Of a DNA stretch of 64,000 bases, positions 33,608 through 45,659 are shown one piece after another (the stretch's first letter is position 1; every line of letters begins with the position of its first letter). The stretch spans positions 992,001 to 1,056,000 of the forward strand of contig WACJ01000103.1 of assembly GCA_008973525.1 (NCBI GenBank), written 5' to 3'. This DNA is from Stenopsyche tienmushanensis. Taxonomy: Eukaryota > Arthropoda > Insecta > Trichoptera > Stenopsychidae. The position numbers and the translations under genes are program-made. Below the pieces are notes generated by a model that was not told where the DNA came from, searched no databases, and saw only the letters and a program-made list of their open reading frames with translations.

Positions 33608-33790
33608 TAACCCTTTGGCTGCTACGGTGTATGTAAAAAACAAATAAATGTTATCCGATACCCTTAAGCAACAAATATTATTCGTATTCGAGCATTTAAA
33701 GTCATAAATGAGCCAATGATGATCGTTGTTTGTTGTCCTTGTTCGTTTCTCAATCGACGATATATCGTATCTTAGCACTCTAAGCGTTAA
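33608..33790. mobile_element. piggyBac-like MITE with TTAA borders
   Basis: Begins TTAACCCTTTGGCTGCTACG and ends GCACTCTAAGCGTTAA; the two ends are imperfect inverted repeats and both carry TTAA. The left end and the ATCGACGATATATCGT block recur, inverted, at 59935-60024. No coding capacity. Confidence 0.65.
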
Positions 33791-33799
33791 GCTTTTGTA

Positions 33800-35460
33800 A
33801 TGTGTTAGAAGCTACTGCATCACAATAGGAGCGTTCAAGTGTGAGACTTTTCAGCCTTCCTGTGAAGTAATCTTCGATACAGCAGATCCGGTTTAATCTT
33901 CTCTAATCATCCCAAACTAATCCCTTTGTCTAAAAGTCGACCCTTTCGCGAAGCCGTGGTTCTTTCGTCGCAACCTGTTGCATCCTCCCTATTGCAAAAA
34001 ATACTTTTCACCTTCAATAAAATATTTTTTTGTGGCTTTATCGTAGATAACGCAATAATTCCGCCAGCACTGAACGAACGGGGATGAAAAACTAGGTGAT
34101 AATGGGTTCCCCGGCGAAGGTTTTCCACTAAGTGGAATCCCTATTGCTGCTATTCTTTTTTATGGTGAACGTGAGATGTATCCATCACTCATTTCGGGAT
34201 CATAGCCGCTCTTGGAATTACTCCAACTGAATATTGAATAGAAATATTCTAGCAGTACATCGAAATTATAACAAGACGATGCGGCTCATGAGCCCCTCAT
34301 TTTTTGCCGAAATGTTATTCACGGCCAATAATAGATTTGTTAAAGGCAATATTTTTGCAGTACGCCTCACATAGATGTGCCTTGTTTACTTGCTGGAATA
34401 GGGAATGTGGCTTGCTTATAAAATATTCTTTTATATGATCTACTTTGATATTTTATGTCCTTCAAGTGGAAGAAATAAGCTGGTGAATTTTGCATGAAGG
34501 TTGTTCCACATCTCAGTCGCGCGTCATCTTGGCATTCGAAGCAGACACTACCGATTAAATTCAGCATCAATTTATTCCTAAATTATTAAATAGGTACAAA
34601 ATCAATGCAAATATATTATCCAGGCAATTAATGAAATATTCAATGAATTTTAGAGCAATAAATTAAGATACGGGAAACGCCAGCGACTCACCAGTGAGTC
34701 ATCAGGGCTGCACATTGAATGATCTTTGATACGTAACTAAATCTATTTTAGGATTTATTGATCAGAATGCTTTGTAAGAAACTATTCTTATGTGTAATAT
34801 TAGTAAATTGAGACAAAAAAATAAAATATTAATTATGTGTTGTGGCAACCCTGAACAAGAAATGCTCAAAACACATAAATGATCCCGCAGGATGGGTGAT
34901 TTTTTAAAATGTTTTCATTTGTATTAAAAACTTATTTTCTAACATAATTTAACAAGCATTCTACATGATATTGTCGAAATTACTCTTCTTAACTATTAAT
35001 GGTTCGGTTATCTATAGCATGTTTAGAATTTTAGAGTTGTCACTTGGGCTATATATATATTATTTGAATGATCAATTAAAGGGATTGCAACGTAAACGGA
35101 TCACTGAGTTGGTAGATTTAAGCTGTAGCCGTGGGCCACGTTGTTCAGACGCGGAAATCGCACTCTTTAAGTCTCTATGGACGTGTATGCGCACAGCCAA
35201 ATACTCGGCACGTTATCTGTGAGGTGAATAGCATAGTACACTGATCGAGAAATCCCCCGATCTAACTTGGTTATAATTAGGTCACGTACTTGGGTACAAC
35301 TGTACAAGTGTGCGCATGCGCAATGCGCTCTTAGTATTTCGTTTGAGGCCCTCTAGACACATTTGGTTTTTAATCTGGGATCAATTTTGAAATTCGACCC
35401 TCGATATGCGCGGTTTTCTATTACAAGAACGGCCTAATTTTTTAATTGGTGGTTGGTATT
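33800..35460. other. Intron stretch, no gene recognised
   Basis: 35080-35345 is GC-richer (CGTGGGCCACG, GTGCGCATGCGCAATGCGC) and may be an unrecognised repeat. The rest is AT-rich. Confidence 0.35.
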
Positions 35461-35861
35461 TCTACCCGGGTATTCAAATATAACCCGGAATTTTGCTTTT
35501 TTGAATCACATCCCGACACAAGTAGTGCAACACGAGTGATAATGTGTAGTTGGGAACTCGAAGAGGGGATAGAATACCTACACCCACAGTCCTAATATAT
35601 ATGTTCGCTACTCCAGTATAGCCATGAGTGAGAGAGAAGCATCATCCTCTGTTGCGCAACGCGTAATTATTCGTTTTTTGAGGCACAGTTCAGTGATGCT
35701 GTTCTAAGCAAGACGCAAGTATTTGATCGGGCCCAAAAGTTTTGTGAAAATCCAGATTAAGTCCTGCAGCGAGCATCAATGAACATTCTAACCGTGAGTA
35801 AGCTTGTGGAGGATAATCGCCGCATTATAATGTCGAGATTACATCAATGGTGAATATTAGT

Positions 35862-37035
35862 GCTTTTTTTTCGAAGGAGGGGAATCTTCAAGAAGACACC
35901 TCCTTCTGAGGTAGTGTGAGGTTTGACTAAGCATTGGTAATGCGTCTCGCTAGTATTTGACTGAGCATCGCCAGACTCACTAAACCCCTCCTCCGGTTCC
36001 GCCGCCTCCCGGCTACCGCGAAGTATTGCTCTAGGGTGACGGTATGTGTCCCTCTAGGGCCTCGTGTTAACGTGAATTCTTCACGGTTCTTCTATTCTTG
36101 ATATATCTCTGCTGGGTTTTCTCGCTCATGGGTTGAGGAGGAGGAGGATGCTTCGGTGCGTGTCCGACGTCTCAGTCGTTCAGCATCCTCCTTCTGCAGC
36201 ATAACGCTCGCGACGTATCTGGACAACGCGTTCCATGCCCTGGCATTGGTTAGCATCGTAGGGACCATGTTGCTGGGAGTGAGTGAATTGACTTCAAGCT
36301 CCTCCCGCAGTGTGTCCCTCTCTGTGCTCCAAGCCGGGCAGTCGAATAGCGTGTGCGCGGCATCGTCCAGCTCCGCTCCGCAGTGGTGACAATTCGGACC
36401 GGCCTCTTTTTGAATCCTCTGCAGGTAGCTACCAAAGCAGCCATGCCCCGTGAGTGCCTGGGTAAGGTGGTAGCACAGCTGACCGTGTTTCCTAGCTGTC
36501 CAGGGCTTTAGGTCAGGGATGAGCCGATGGGTCCATCGACCTTTGGTGGAGCTGTCCCATCGGGACTGCCATTCCACCATGGTGGACTGCCTAGCTCTTT
36601 GCCTGGTTTCCCCGGTGCGTATAGCTTTCCTTTCTTTTGCGAGCAGGTCGATTGGCGGAATGACAGTCAGTGCCAGGACTGCGTCCTCTGACACTGTGCG
36701 ATATGCTGCTGCGACTCTGATCGCGCTTCTCCTCTGTACTCTAGCCAGATTGAGCCTGGCCCTTTCGAAGTGTAGTGCCTCGGCCCATATCGGAGCTCCG
36801 TACAATAGTACCGAGTGCACCATCTCGTTATATAGTCTTCGACAGTTTGTCTTAGGGCCACCGATGTTAGGCATCAACCTGGCTAAACCTTCCGCAATAC
36901 TAGCCGCCTTTGTTGCGGCCTTCTCCGTATGTGTGAATATTAGTGTTGAAAGTGTCCATACCATTGTATTTGGAACATCCTGGATACAGAAAAATAGCAT
37001 TAAGATGGGTTCCACGTCTGCTCAGCGAGGCACAA
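35862..37035 (-). pseudogene. R1-like LINE, C-terminal third of ORF2, nested in Mar-E
   Basis: The minus strand is open for 307 codons (37015-36092). In order: the end of the reverse transcriptase/thumb (SIAEGLARLMPNIGGPK, VLLYGAPIWAEAL), RRSAIRVAAAYRTVSEDAVL, the block CYHLTQALTGHGCFGSYLQR, and a zinc knuckle C-x2-C-x8-H-x4-C (CHHCGAELDDAAHTLFDC). The VLLYGAP and ALTGHGCF blocks are typical of R1-clade elements. The 3' end has an A run (T run at 35864-35872 on plus), so only the 5' part is missing: a normal 5'-truncated insertion. It is the longest open frame in the window and looks comparatively recent. Confidence 0.9.
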
Positions 37036-37084
37036 AATAAAGTACGGAAAGACATCTCTCAGCGATTTTTGAATTGATATTGAA

Positions 37085-37345
37085 AAGTGATGGGTACAGT
37101 ATTTTGGAATCCGGGCGACTCACACGCTAGCGTACGGGCCTGTTCTTCTTTCGGGTCATGATGTAACCGGACAGATAGATGGGGGTGGATGAGCGTCGAA
37201 CAAGAAATACTCTCTTCTCTAGATAACTTTTTATTCAACACGAGAAAGATATGGCTGCGGGAAGGATGTCCTTCCACAAACAAGGCTAACCGACAACTCC
37301 TCCTGCAACTAAAGAGAGCACCTAAAAGTCGCTGTTAATCTAGCG
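37085..37345 (-). repeat. LTR-B-like repeat nested in Mar-E
   Basis: GCTAGCGTACGGGCCTGTTC, GGGTGGATGAGCGTCGAACA, GGCTGCGGGAAGGATGTCCT, matching the reverse complement of the LTR at 26809-27208. Confidence 0.65.
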
Positions 37346-37729
37346 AATTAAATCTGCTTTTTCACGCTACAGCTGGTTATCGTAGCAAAGGACGAAGAAA
37401 ACCGATTCGATTTGTCCTTTTTCGGCATAACAACGCGCTGGAAACATTTATCTTATAGTCCAGACATAACCCCGTGTGACTACCATATGTTTATAGAGGC
37501 ATTAGGAGGGCAACGATTTCAAGACAACGCTGCGGTCGAACAATACGTGCGCAACTGGTTTTCGGAGCAGTCGTCTTCTTTCTTTGATGAAAGGATCGGG
37601 AAGCTTTCTATCCGACGGAATAAATGTATTTCTAATGAAAAGATTTACATAGAAAAATAAGATACTCCATTTATATTTTAATAAATTTATATAACAAAAT
37701 TCCGGGTTATATTTGAATCACCCTCGTAC

Positions 37730-39545
37730 TTGTCATTTTAGGTGAACATTCTGTATCTATATGTAAATCCGCCAATGGCTGGCTGTCAAAATGTTAAATA
37801 GTTTTGTATGATCCTCATTTGACTACTATTGTCAACGGCGGCCATTTTGAATTATGTGTCAATGCACCATTAAATAATAAATGTTGCCATTTAAGAATTC
37901 ATACAAAATGTACAATCGTGTAGATTTTATATTGTTAATTCTTCGTTTGAAATAAAAAGTAAGTAAGGGAGATATGGCGATGATTATTTTTAATGGAAAA
38001 TTTATGTTGATGTGGATTTGACGTGACGCATTGTACTCTTATCTGAATCATATTTTTCCACGCTGGCAACACTGTGCCAACTGTCAATTGTATCAAGCGG
38101 AAACAAAGCGCGCCCAGAGCATGAACGAACTTTTGGCCATAACGCCGAAAAGTATGTCCCCGAATTTAAATAGAACGATCAGGAACACCCGAAAAGAGCC
38201 GAAACACAAATACAAACAATATTCTCGGATTCTATATGAATATTTGAACGTCAATATCCAATAGCGAAAAAAAATACGAACGCCATTCACAGATGACGCT
38301 CCCGTTGCGGCGTACGTGTACGGGATACCGGAGCAAAAATTCAACAGGAGAATAAAAAACATCAAGGAGCTGCAATAAAGCAGGAGTCGAATGTTCGGCA
38401 GGAAAAATACGCCCGAATTAAATCCCACAAAGGAAAGCCATGGATATTTCCACACACGCACACGTAATGCAGTAACTTGAATATTGAATGTTTCCTTTAT
38501 AGTTGGTAGTACGACATCGTGTCGGGAAAGCGGCGTAATCCCTAAGGATAGTTGAAAGCCTTCTGCGGTAGAGTTATACTGCGGAAAATTTGCACACTCT
38601 CACACAACACAGCGAACATTTCCCTGTTAAATTAGTGCCTATCCAAATAATAATATGAAATGTATACTTTTGCAGCGTATTTATATCGAACGTGTGGCGG
38701 CGAGGAGTGTTTTTAATATGAAAAGCTTCAAAAGCGAATCAAAAGCGGAGATTTTTGTCGTGCATTTTTTCCTTGTAATTGTATTGTTGAGAGCAAAACG
38801 AAACTGACAATCTTATCCTCCCGCACCGTAACAAACATAGGGCGAATTTAATATGAAGAGCAAACAACAAAGGACTCCCTTTTTGCATAATCCATTTAAC
38901 GGACATAATCCATTTGGAATTCATCCGACTGTCTCCGGTGTCATTTCAAACATTTTCAGTCCGTCCAATTTAACTTTATCTTTACATAACGTTAATTTCG
39001 AATTAACGCAAACGGGATGAGTGGAGGAGCTGCTCCTCGCTCAAATTAATATCCCTTTTTTGCCCATACTTTGATTGTCGCTTAGAGGTCATCGTGAGTT
39101 GAACACGATCGTTAATTACGTTCCGCTCCCTCGAACATCACAATAATCTTTCACGATATCGGCTTAACTACCCATTTATCTATCCTCGTGTGACAAATAT
39201 GCTACATTGTCATCTGTCTCTATGGAAACACTCCGCTAGGGATGAAAGCTGTTAAGAAAAAATTGCCTCGATGGGGGAGAAGTTAACCGAAAGAGTCATG
39301 TCAATACGTTGGCAGGTATTGACCTAACACGTTTAGCAATTTATTTCATCAAACGCACATATAGCGCCATATTATATTCGCTATTTATCCTATAAGGCAA
39401 TCTATGAATAAAATACCCAAATATGAAGGCCAAAACCTATATTTCATCCATTGTCAAATATTGCATAAAAAAATCATTTTTATTGCGCTAAAACAGCGCT
39501 CCGAATTTTGGACGCGTTGTGCCCCGACTACAGAAAAGTCCCGAT
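37730..39545. other. Repeat-poor intron stretch
   Basis: 38030-39300 is CpG-richer, stop-poor on both strands and has no repeat resemblance (open frames plus 38031-38264 and minus 38093-38461 without family features). Candidate conserved non-coding DNA. Confidence 0.35.
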
Positions 39546-39549
39546 CTTG

Positions 39550-39874
39550 ACTAGGGGTTCATGAAATTAAAGCTAACAAGTGTCTTGGACCAAAGATACA
39601 GAAGCTTTAACTGTAGTTAAACCTGGCCTACATCCAAAAAAAGTTTCGCTATGCATTTGGTGGGACTGGAAGGGGCTAGTTTATTATGAGCTACTTCAGC
39701 AAAGTGAATCAATCAATTCAATAAAATATTGTTTCCAACTAGACAATATAAGAGATGGAGAAAGGTAATAGAATATAATGGATCATATATTATTCAATAT
39801 ATTTTGATGTAATACAAATTATTGTTTATTTTTTTCTTAATATGAAAACGAAAGAAACTTATGGGACACCCTAA
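39550..39874 (+). mobile_element. Mar-G mariner, 3' fragment
   Basis: Coding remnant LTVVKPGLHPKKVSLCIWWDWKGLVYYELL (split here as LHPKKVSLCIWWD and WKGLVYYELL), with the second catalytic block CIWWD-KG, then the 3' UTR and the terminus CGAAAGAAACTTATGGGACA up to CCCTAA at 39874. The 5' half is absent. Confidence 0.75.
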
Positions 39875-40104
39875 TATTTTTTCATCCTACAAACTTATTG
39901 AGTTACTTCTACAATCGCAATACAAATGTATTTATTTAACGATATTAAACGGATCAGTATTTTTTGAATTTTCATATTAGGTGCATCAGGAACGAATCCA
40001 TTATTTTATAAATCTACTTATTATTAGGTTATCCCGAAATAAATCTATTTTTTATCCTGAATCCATATAGTTTCGATTGAAAATACGAATTCAAGTGATT
40101 TTTG

Positions 40105-40330
40105 ATTACATCGGCCATTTTGTCCAGTCACAGTAAATTCTTCCGATGAAGAAGTCGTCACGCGCACAAAACAATACCATCGCGGTTACCATTGGAATCT
40201 CGGGGATGTTTTTGGTAGTGATGTGATGAGTCGACAACATGTCACTTGTTTGGGTCAGACTGTTCAGAAAAGGCCGTACTGATTGATACTCGCGACGAAG
40301 CAAGGAATGGGAGACCACAGTGAAATACGT
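40105..40330 (+). pseudogene. Mar-H N-terminal fragment
   Basis: Matches 49545-49770: ATCGGCCATTTTGTCCAGTC, ATGTGATGAGTCGACAACAT. The better copy encodes NIHRKLVEVYGIDVMSRQ, a mariner/Tc1-like first helix-turn-helix; this copy is frameshifted. Confidence 0.55.
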
Positions 40331-41805
40331 GCATTTTTCGTTTCTACATTAATATTGTAAACTTACTTTCTGGATGACCCTCGTATATGGTTGATATTGA
40401 AGACTTCCATTATTGATTGACTAGGATTCGATTTAGGGACATCCTGTAATTTCCTGTCGCCCGTTTTCAGGCGTCTAAATCAAAATTGACATCTGTTTAT
40501 CGTCAGGACTGATCCATAAATTTCACTAGAGGGTTTTTGTGGCCTTGATCTCATTTACGCCCTGATCAAGAAAAACCAACATACAATGCCGAATATGTTC
40601 TCAATAACAAAATAAGACTTATGACGCAAAAAACAAAGCTGACAAATCATACATCAACAATAACAAAGCCATTCGTCGTGCCTGGGCACAAATTGATCTC
40701 AAACGAATGCGTGCGAAAATAATGGATTACTTTCGGGAGCACCTAATATTTCCATCTACGTTGAAAATACCTTAAAGTGACTTACATTGCAAACATCATA
40801 TTAAATGCAAAGGAAGTTCTTTCGAAGCGTTAATCCTGGCTTTGGAGTTGAAACTGGTGTTTTATTTGGTGAAATTCATTGTTTTTCTTTGTTATGTCAA
40901 CAAGAAGTTCATATGTTCACCCACTCTTTGTTCCCCGATTAACAGTTCATGCGATTCTCTTTATTTTAGCAGTCAATTTCAAAAGTGTCTACATCGTGGT
41001 CATGAAAATGAGATTCTTATTTTTACTCGGATTTTGATTTTATATAAATAGGGTATAATGTCTGATGTTATTCATTTCAAATTAGATGAACATTTCCTTT
41101 CAATTAATATTCAATTAGGAAACCAAAAACCCCATGTAATGGAGATGAATTTGTGGAACTCTCAATGAAATATTATGTCCGCTATGAGGACAAAGTTAAA
41201 GCCAACGGTAGATATTCTCCATCTCTATTATCAATGAAAGCAGAAGAATAATCCCGCAACGGGAAGCCCATAAAATTAAATGATTTTATATAGATATTAT
41301 TACATTCGCTGAAACCATAGGATGGCAGTCGAAAGATTAACATTGCACAGCCACCGACATAATTATGGAATTTATAACATGAGAGACGATCATTGATCCT
41401 GCAGTTGAAAGATGGGATTCAAAGACAGATTTGATAGACCATTGATGTAACAGCCTTTAAGATGGATTTAGCCTCCATTTAGTTACCTAATCCTCTCCAA
41501 AATTAACAGATGATCAACCCTCTGCATCCACAGGATATTATATTAGGGAATAAAATCTGAATACTATATCATCCATCATCGAATGACCATCTTAAGAATA
41601 TTTTTAAATGATATTTCTATTATTTTTCAAATTAGATTGTGACGTAAAAAAATTGGATTTGCCATGAAAATCTATAAATTTTCCGATTTTTTTCGAAAGA
41701 AATGTAGTTTTCATAAAAAATTGATTGACTCCTAGGGGCAGAAACTGCCTAATCTATGTATACATACATAGAGTACGTATATGTTTTTTTAAATTGTTAT
41801 ATTAA
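40331..41805. other. AT-rich intron stretch, nothing recognised
   Basis: No coding or repeat resemblance seen. Confidence 0.35.
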
Positions 41806-41809
41806 CCGT

Positions 41810-42063
41810 TCCCTACCGGTGATGTATTTACTACACTTCGACTCTAATAATGGGAATATCGATATGAAATATAGTAGATACGGGGTTCAAAATTTTTGCA
41901 TCCCTCCGTAATATAATTACGAATCACATCAAAGTATTATAGTATACAAGTATTCATCTGCAGCGACGGAAATAAATAATTTGTCGGGAAATCGGGAATT
42001 TTGCGAGTTGTAATCCGTGTCTCAACAAAAAGGAATTTTATCAGTCACATTGATGGCGTTATA
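41810..42063 (-). repeat. Inverted-repeat arm 2 in intron 1
   Basis: Reverse complement of 9828-10083 with scattered substitutions, 31.7 kb away. See arm 1. Confidence 0.85.
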
Positions 42064-42069
42064 CGAAAA

Positions 42070-43200
42070 TGGGGACTCACGCGGTCATCAACTCGAACCA
42101 GCATTTAAACATGTGATGACTGAAGTTGCCAGGCTTCCAAAATCTGATCCAGACTACTCGATGCTTTAATGTTACTTCGGGCATATTTTTAAGGAAATTT
42201 TATGCGGCAGTTGAATACATTTGAAATACCATTCGATTGCTTGTTTTGATCCCTTTGTTTGTTCTTGCAGATGCTTTGCTTCAATGCACGTTGAATTGCT
42301 TTGTTAATCTCCTATGCAAATATAGACCTCCTTAAAGGCCATTTTAATTTCAATTGCTTCGGTTTGCGTCATCTTCATTAATCCTTCGCCGAGTCGAAGT
42401 GGATAAACAATTCAGCCTGGGCTCTGAACCGAATTGGCAAAACAAACGGACTGGGGGACCTCAAACGTTGGAAGGATTAAATAGGAGTTTATGCAAATGC
42501 AAATCCTTTCCGAGCCAGCAGTTAGCGGATTGGGAGGCGATGCGTGATGATACTTAACCGTGATCGGCGTACACGGATTCTGCAGATAATGGATGTAAAC
42601 CTGTTTGGCGCCACACGAATGTTGGGGAAACAGCTCAACAGTGAAATCACTCGTCAATTTTGCTTGATTTATGCCCAAACGTGTCTCTAGCAGATCACGC
42701 CAGGTTTTACTCATGGTTTCACGCGAATTACTTCAGCTATTGCACGAAACATTTACCATTCAACAGATTTAATTTATAAAGCCACTGGGATTAAAATCAA
42801 ATCAAACCAAGCAACTTTCATGTCAAACTCAGTTTTGCTTTGCTTATATTAAAATATCGCTCATTCATTTCTACATGAGAACATTAATAACAATTTTTGA
42901 AACCTGTATATAAACCGGCATTAAATTAAAATCTACAAAGCTGCTCTTTTGTCTACAAGCAATTCAGGCTAATTATTGTTAAATAAACATCATCTACTTT
43001 CAATACAAGATAGCCAGGGCTACGGTAGACGTGGTTAAAGTTGTAGCGCGAGAACTTGATTGAAGTATTGCAACTTTCAAAGCGTCAAAATATTAAGTAC
43101 ATATAATATTTATTGTAAGCGCCTACAATATATTTTCAGTGTATATGTATAAAAATTGCATAATATTTATTTACAGGTTAGAAAAATTGTTATAAATGTC
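42070..43200. other. Intron stretch, nothing recognised
   Basis: A minus-strand open frame (42412-42714) has no family resemblance. Confidence 0.35.
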
Positions 43201-43219
43201 AGCAATAACTATAGATTTT

Positions 43220-43545
43220 TTTGTTGTCCCAAAAGTCATGAAATATATTTTTTTGCCACACCCCTATTGATCGCAGCGTGTTTCAACCGATTGGATGAGA
43301 TGAAAAAGATCTTTAGTTTTACATCACATCAAAGTTCAGTTTGCTGGGAGTATCAGTAGAATCAAGATAGCTGATTTAGAGAACGACCGAGGGCGGAGGT
43401 TCTCGTTGGAACCTTCAAGAGTCGCTGGAAAAAATGTGTGTTGATACTCATGGAGAGTACTTTGAAGAATATTAACAATTTGTACCAGTATTATTAATAG
43501 ATCTTATTAAAAAACATATATTTCATGACTTTTGGGATGCATCCT
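43220..43545. mobile_element. Mariner-like terminal-repeat element, copy 2
   Basis: Ends TTGTCCCAAAAGTCATGAAA and TTTCATGACTTTTGGGATGC, same family as 3932-4399, here without the LTR. The interior (about 270 bp) has no coding capacity and so shows the likely pre-insertion state of the other copy. Confidence 0.75.
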
Positions 43546-43549
43546 ATAT

Positions 43550-44090
43550 ATGTTATTTTCCCCCTAAACTTAGGTCAAATCGAATACGTTTCCACTGCTC
43601 GTTGTTGCCCTTAAAGTTGACGATGATATATGTAAATCGCGATCGAATATAAAATCCCTAAGATACGTCCACTGGATGAATACAACTATGATTCACATCT
43701 AATAGGAGCACTATAACCATAAATCACATCATAAAATAGGCTTCTTTCGTCCATTATTTGATTTATACAGCAGCGAGACTTATTTGATGCAATAAAGTAT
43801 CGTGTTCGGATAGAAAAAACACGCACGCTTTAAATTTACAATCCAATAAACGACCAACAATCGCTTTATTGGTCGAAATGATGGAAATCAATCAATTGTA
43901 CAAATGAACGTGGACATTGTATAATAATATTGAAACCACGCTAATGTTCTGTTCCACCATTTTTTGGTATACATTACACTTTTATTATTTTAAATATGCA
44001 TATTGAAATCTTCCTCCATTATATAGAGTCTATTAATAAACACGCTCAAAAATTTGTTAGGTTATAGCTGCCATGCATCAAATTTATCGT
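43550..44090. other. Intron stretch, nothing recognised
   Basis: No coding or repeat resemblance. Confidence 0.35.
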
Positions 44091-44094
44091 AAAT

Positions 44095-44225
44095 TGTTTA
44101 TTAATGGCTACAAATTCACTTGTCCAACCGGTCCAAATTTCGGACCACTGATACATCAAAATAACACCTCGCAATCGAACGCCATACTCGTAAATGTATC
44201 CGTGAACATTCCTTTAGGGCCATCT
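44095..44225 (-). repeat. P/LINE-tail repeat, minus strand
   Basis: GTCCAACCGGTCCAAATTTC, GGACCACTGATACATCAAAA. The hairpin loop here is AAATTT, as in the LINE copy at 10410-10650, in contrast to CTTTT in most copies. Confidence 0.6.
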
Positions 44226-44667
44226 TAAATCGCAGGTCTATGCGTATAACCGCAAACAATTGATGCCCTCAAAGTCAACATAAAGAACCAATACACTTTG
44301 AATACCACACGATTCAACGTTGATATATTTCATATTTAATGCCATAAAACATGTTTTCGAATAAAAAAGAAATTGAGTAGATATCTTATACATAATATTT
44401 ACATTAAAAAATTGAGCGTTCTTGAGAAAATTTGAGAAAAACCGATGTGGTAACATTCTGTAGATTTTGCATTTCAGACAATGCTCGTATATAAATAGCA
44501 TTGATATGCGAGCATTGCAAAATTCCTTCACATGTTTTGCATGAGAGACATACATCTGAAAACTCTGCATGAATTCAATTTCATGCTAGAAAGTTTCAAA
44601 ACTTAAAAGATCTTATATTTGAATAAAGCCCATAGTTGGAAAACTTTACAGCTACGCTAGCTAGTGA

Positions 44668-44800
44668 TTCAAATATTACCCGGAATTTCGTTATTTTACA
44701 AGTTATTCTCTATTTTACGAATAATTACGCGTTGCGCAACAAAGGATGCTACTTTTCGCCTTCTCTTTTTAGCGCCGGGATCAAAAAACTTCTTAGTTAT
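44668..44800 (-). mobile_element. Mar-E fragment, rearranged
   Basis: Terminal repeat GTGATTCAAATATTACCCGG at 44664-44690 lies next to minus-strand N-terminal coding (REASSFVAQRVIIR, 44765-44710). In the intact order these are about 130 bp apart in the other orientation, so this copy is an internal deletion or inversion derivative. Confidence 0.6.
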
Positions 44801-45446
44801 ATCGGTTTTGCTTAAGAAGTGGGCGAATTTTAGTGCGGAACACTCCTATAATTAACATATTTTATTTTTATAACAATTTCGAACAGTTTTACTTGAGCGA
44901 AATTAGGTAATTATTGCGGATTTTGCGCTGCATAGCGATGGGTATAAAAATCGCATTACAGATTGCTTACAGTATTGTACGTTTAGTTTCAATACATACG
45001 ATGAACTTCGAAAAGTTTTCAGATTTAAGATACTGCCTCAGTAGAAAATTGCTTAAGTTAAGACTGCAAATAGCAATGGAAGCTTTAAAGTTATTGAACT
45101 TGATCGATACAAACTGTATAGAGGGAAACTTTCATTATGCTGAATGGTGTAAACGAAAAAGGGGTCTTCGATATTTGTTTTAAAGTAAAATGACAGCGCA
45201 AAATTGTGGAGCTTTGATTGGATTTCGATGGAGATGGATGAAGCATGTTTGATGAATTAAGTTGAAGTATTTGGATGTAATACAAAATGCTCTGTAATTG
45301 CGGAGCTCTTGTATTAATGCGACTGTCTAGACGTTGAGATATGTAATTACTCAAGAATTAAGATTTAGATCCATTTAGATGGTAGATATTTTTTGTATTA
45401 TCAGTGCTTCTTTTAAGTGGTGTGGTGCTTTTCACATCTGTTCCAG

Positions 45447-45657
45447 GAGCTCGTCTCAGCCCCGAGCCAGCGCAACTGGAGAGGGATCCTGATCGCACTT
45501 CTGGTGATAGTCACAGTGCTGGCGCTGATCGTCACCTCTGTAGTGCTGCTGACCCCTCCCGAAGAAGGACCCAGGGTCAGAGGCCGCCGACTTCGGATCC
45601 AGGATCTCCTCGGCGGCGACTTGGTCCCGTTGCGTTTCAACGGCACATGGATATCAG
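45447..45657 (+). CDS. DPP6/10-like: DPP6/DPP10-like protein, exon 2 (membrane anchor and ectodomain start)
   Basis: The exon codes for 70 residues plus one base (phase 1), between AG|GAG at 45447 and CAG|GTAACC at 45658. It begins ELVSAPSQRNWRG, then a hydrophobic helix of about 23 residues (GILIALLVIVTV...VVLL, protein residues 24-46), then TPPEEGPRVRGRR and the start of the lumenal/extracellular domain ending in FNGTWIS. The QRNW-[RK]-G-x-x-IALLVI...SVxLLTP block is the signature of animal DPP6/DPP10 proteins, which have a single N-terminal membrane anchor. DPP6/DPP10 of vertebrates are catalytically dead partners of Kv4 channels; whether this insect protein is an active peptidase cannot be told, because the hydrolase domain is outside the window. 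NGT is a possible N-glycosylation site. Base composition is clearly more GC-rich than the flanks. Confidence 0.93.
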
Positions 45658-45659
45658 GT

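Larger units (their letters stand above)
35465..37726 (+). mobile_element. Mar-E: mariner split by LINE and LTR insertions
   Basis: Outer ends CCCGGGTATTCAAATATAAC and GTTATATTTGAATCACCCTC are inverted repeats flanked by TA (35463-35464, 37727-37728). N-terminal coding starts at 35624 (MSEREASSSVAQRVIIRFL). C-terminal coding is at 37400-37660: HNNALETFILXSRHN-type block, then PCDYHMFIEALGGQRFQDNA, VEQYVRNWFSEQSSSFFDER. The middle is replaced by a minus-strand R1-like LINE tail (35862-37035) and an inverted LTR-B piece (about 37085-37345), leaving about 0.8 kb of mariner sequence. Confidence 0.85.
9371..45446 (+). other. DPP6/10-like: Intron 1 of the DPP6/10-like gene (about 36.1 kb)
   Basis: Runs from the GTACGT donor at 9371 to the acceptor TTCCAG ending at 45446, where a T-rich stretch precedes the AG. 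It contains most of the transposon remnants listed here, on both strands. No further coding exon of the family was recognised inside it. Two inverted repeats of about 255 bp lie near its ends (9828-10083 and 41810-42063). Alternative first exons or enhancers could lie within it but cannot be identified from sequence alone. Confidence 0.6.

Noticed and set aside
36519..37040. 173-codon open frame on the plus strand
   Set aside because: Antisense shadow of the LINE ORF2 tail, whose minus-strand reading has the recognisable zinc knuckle.
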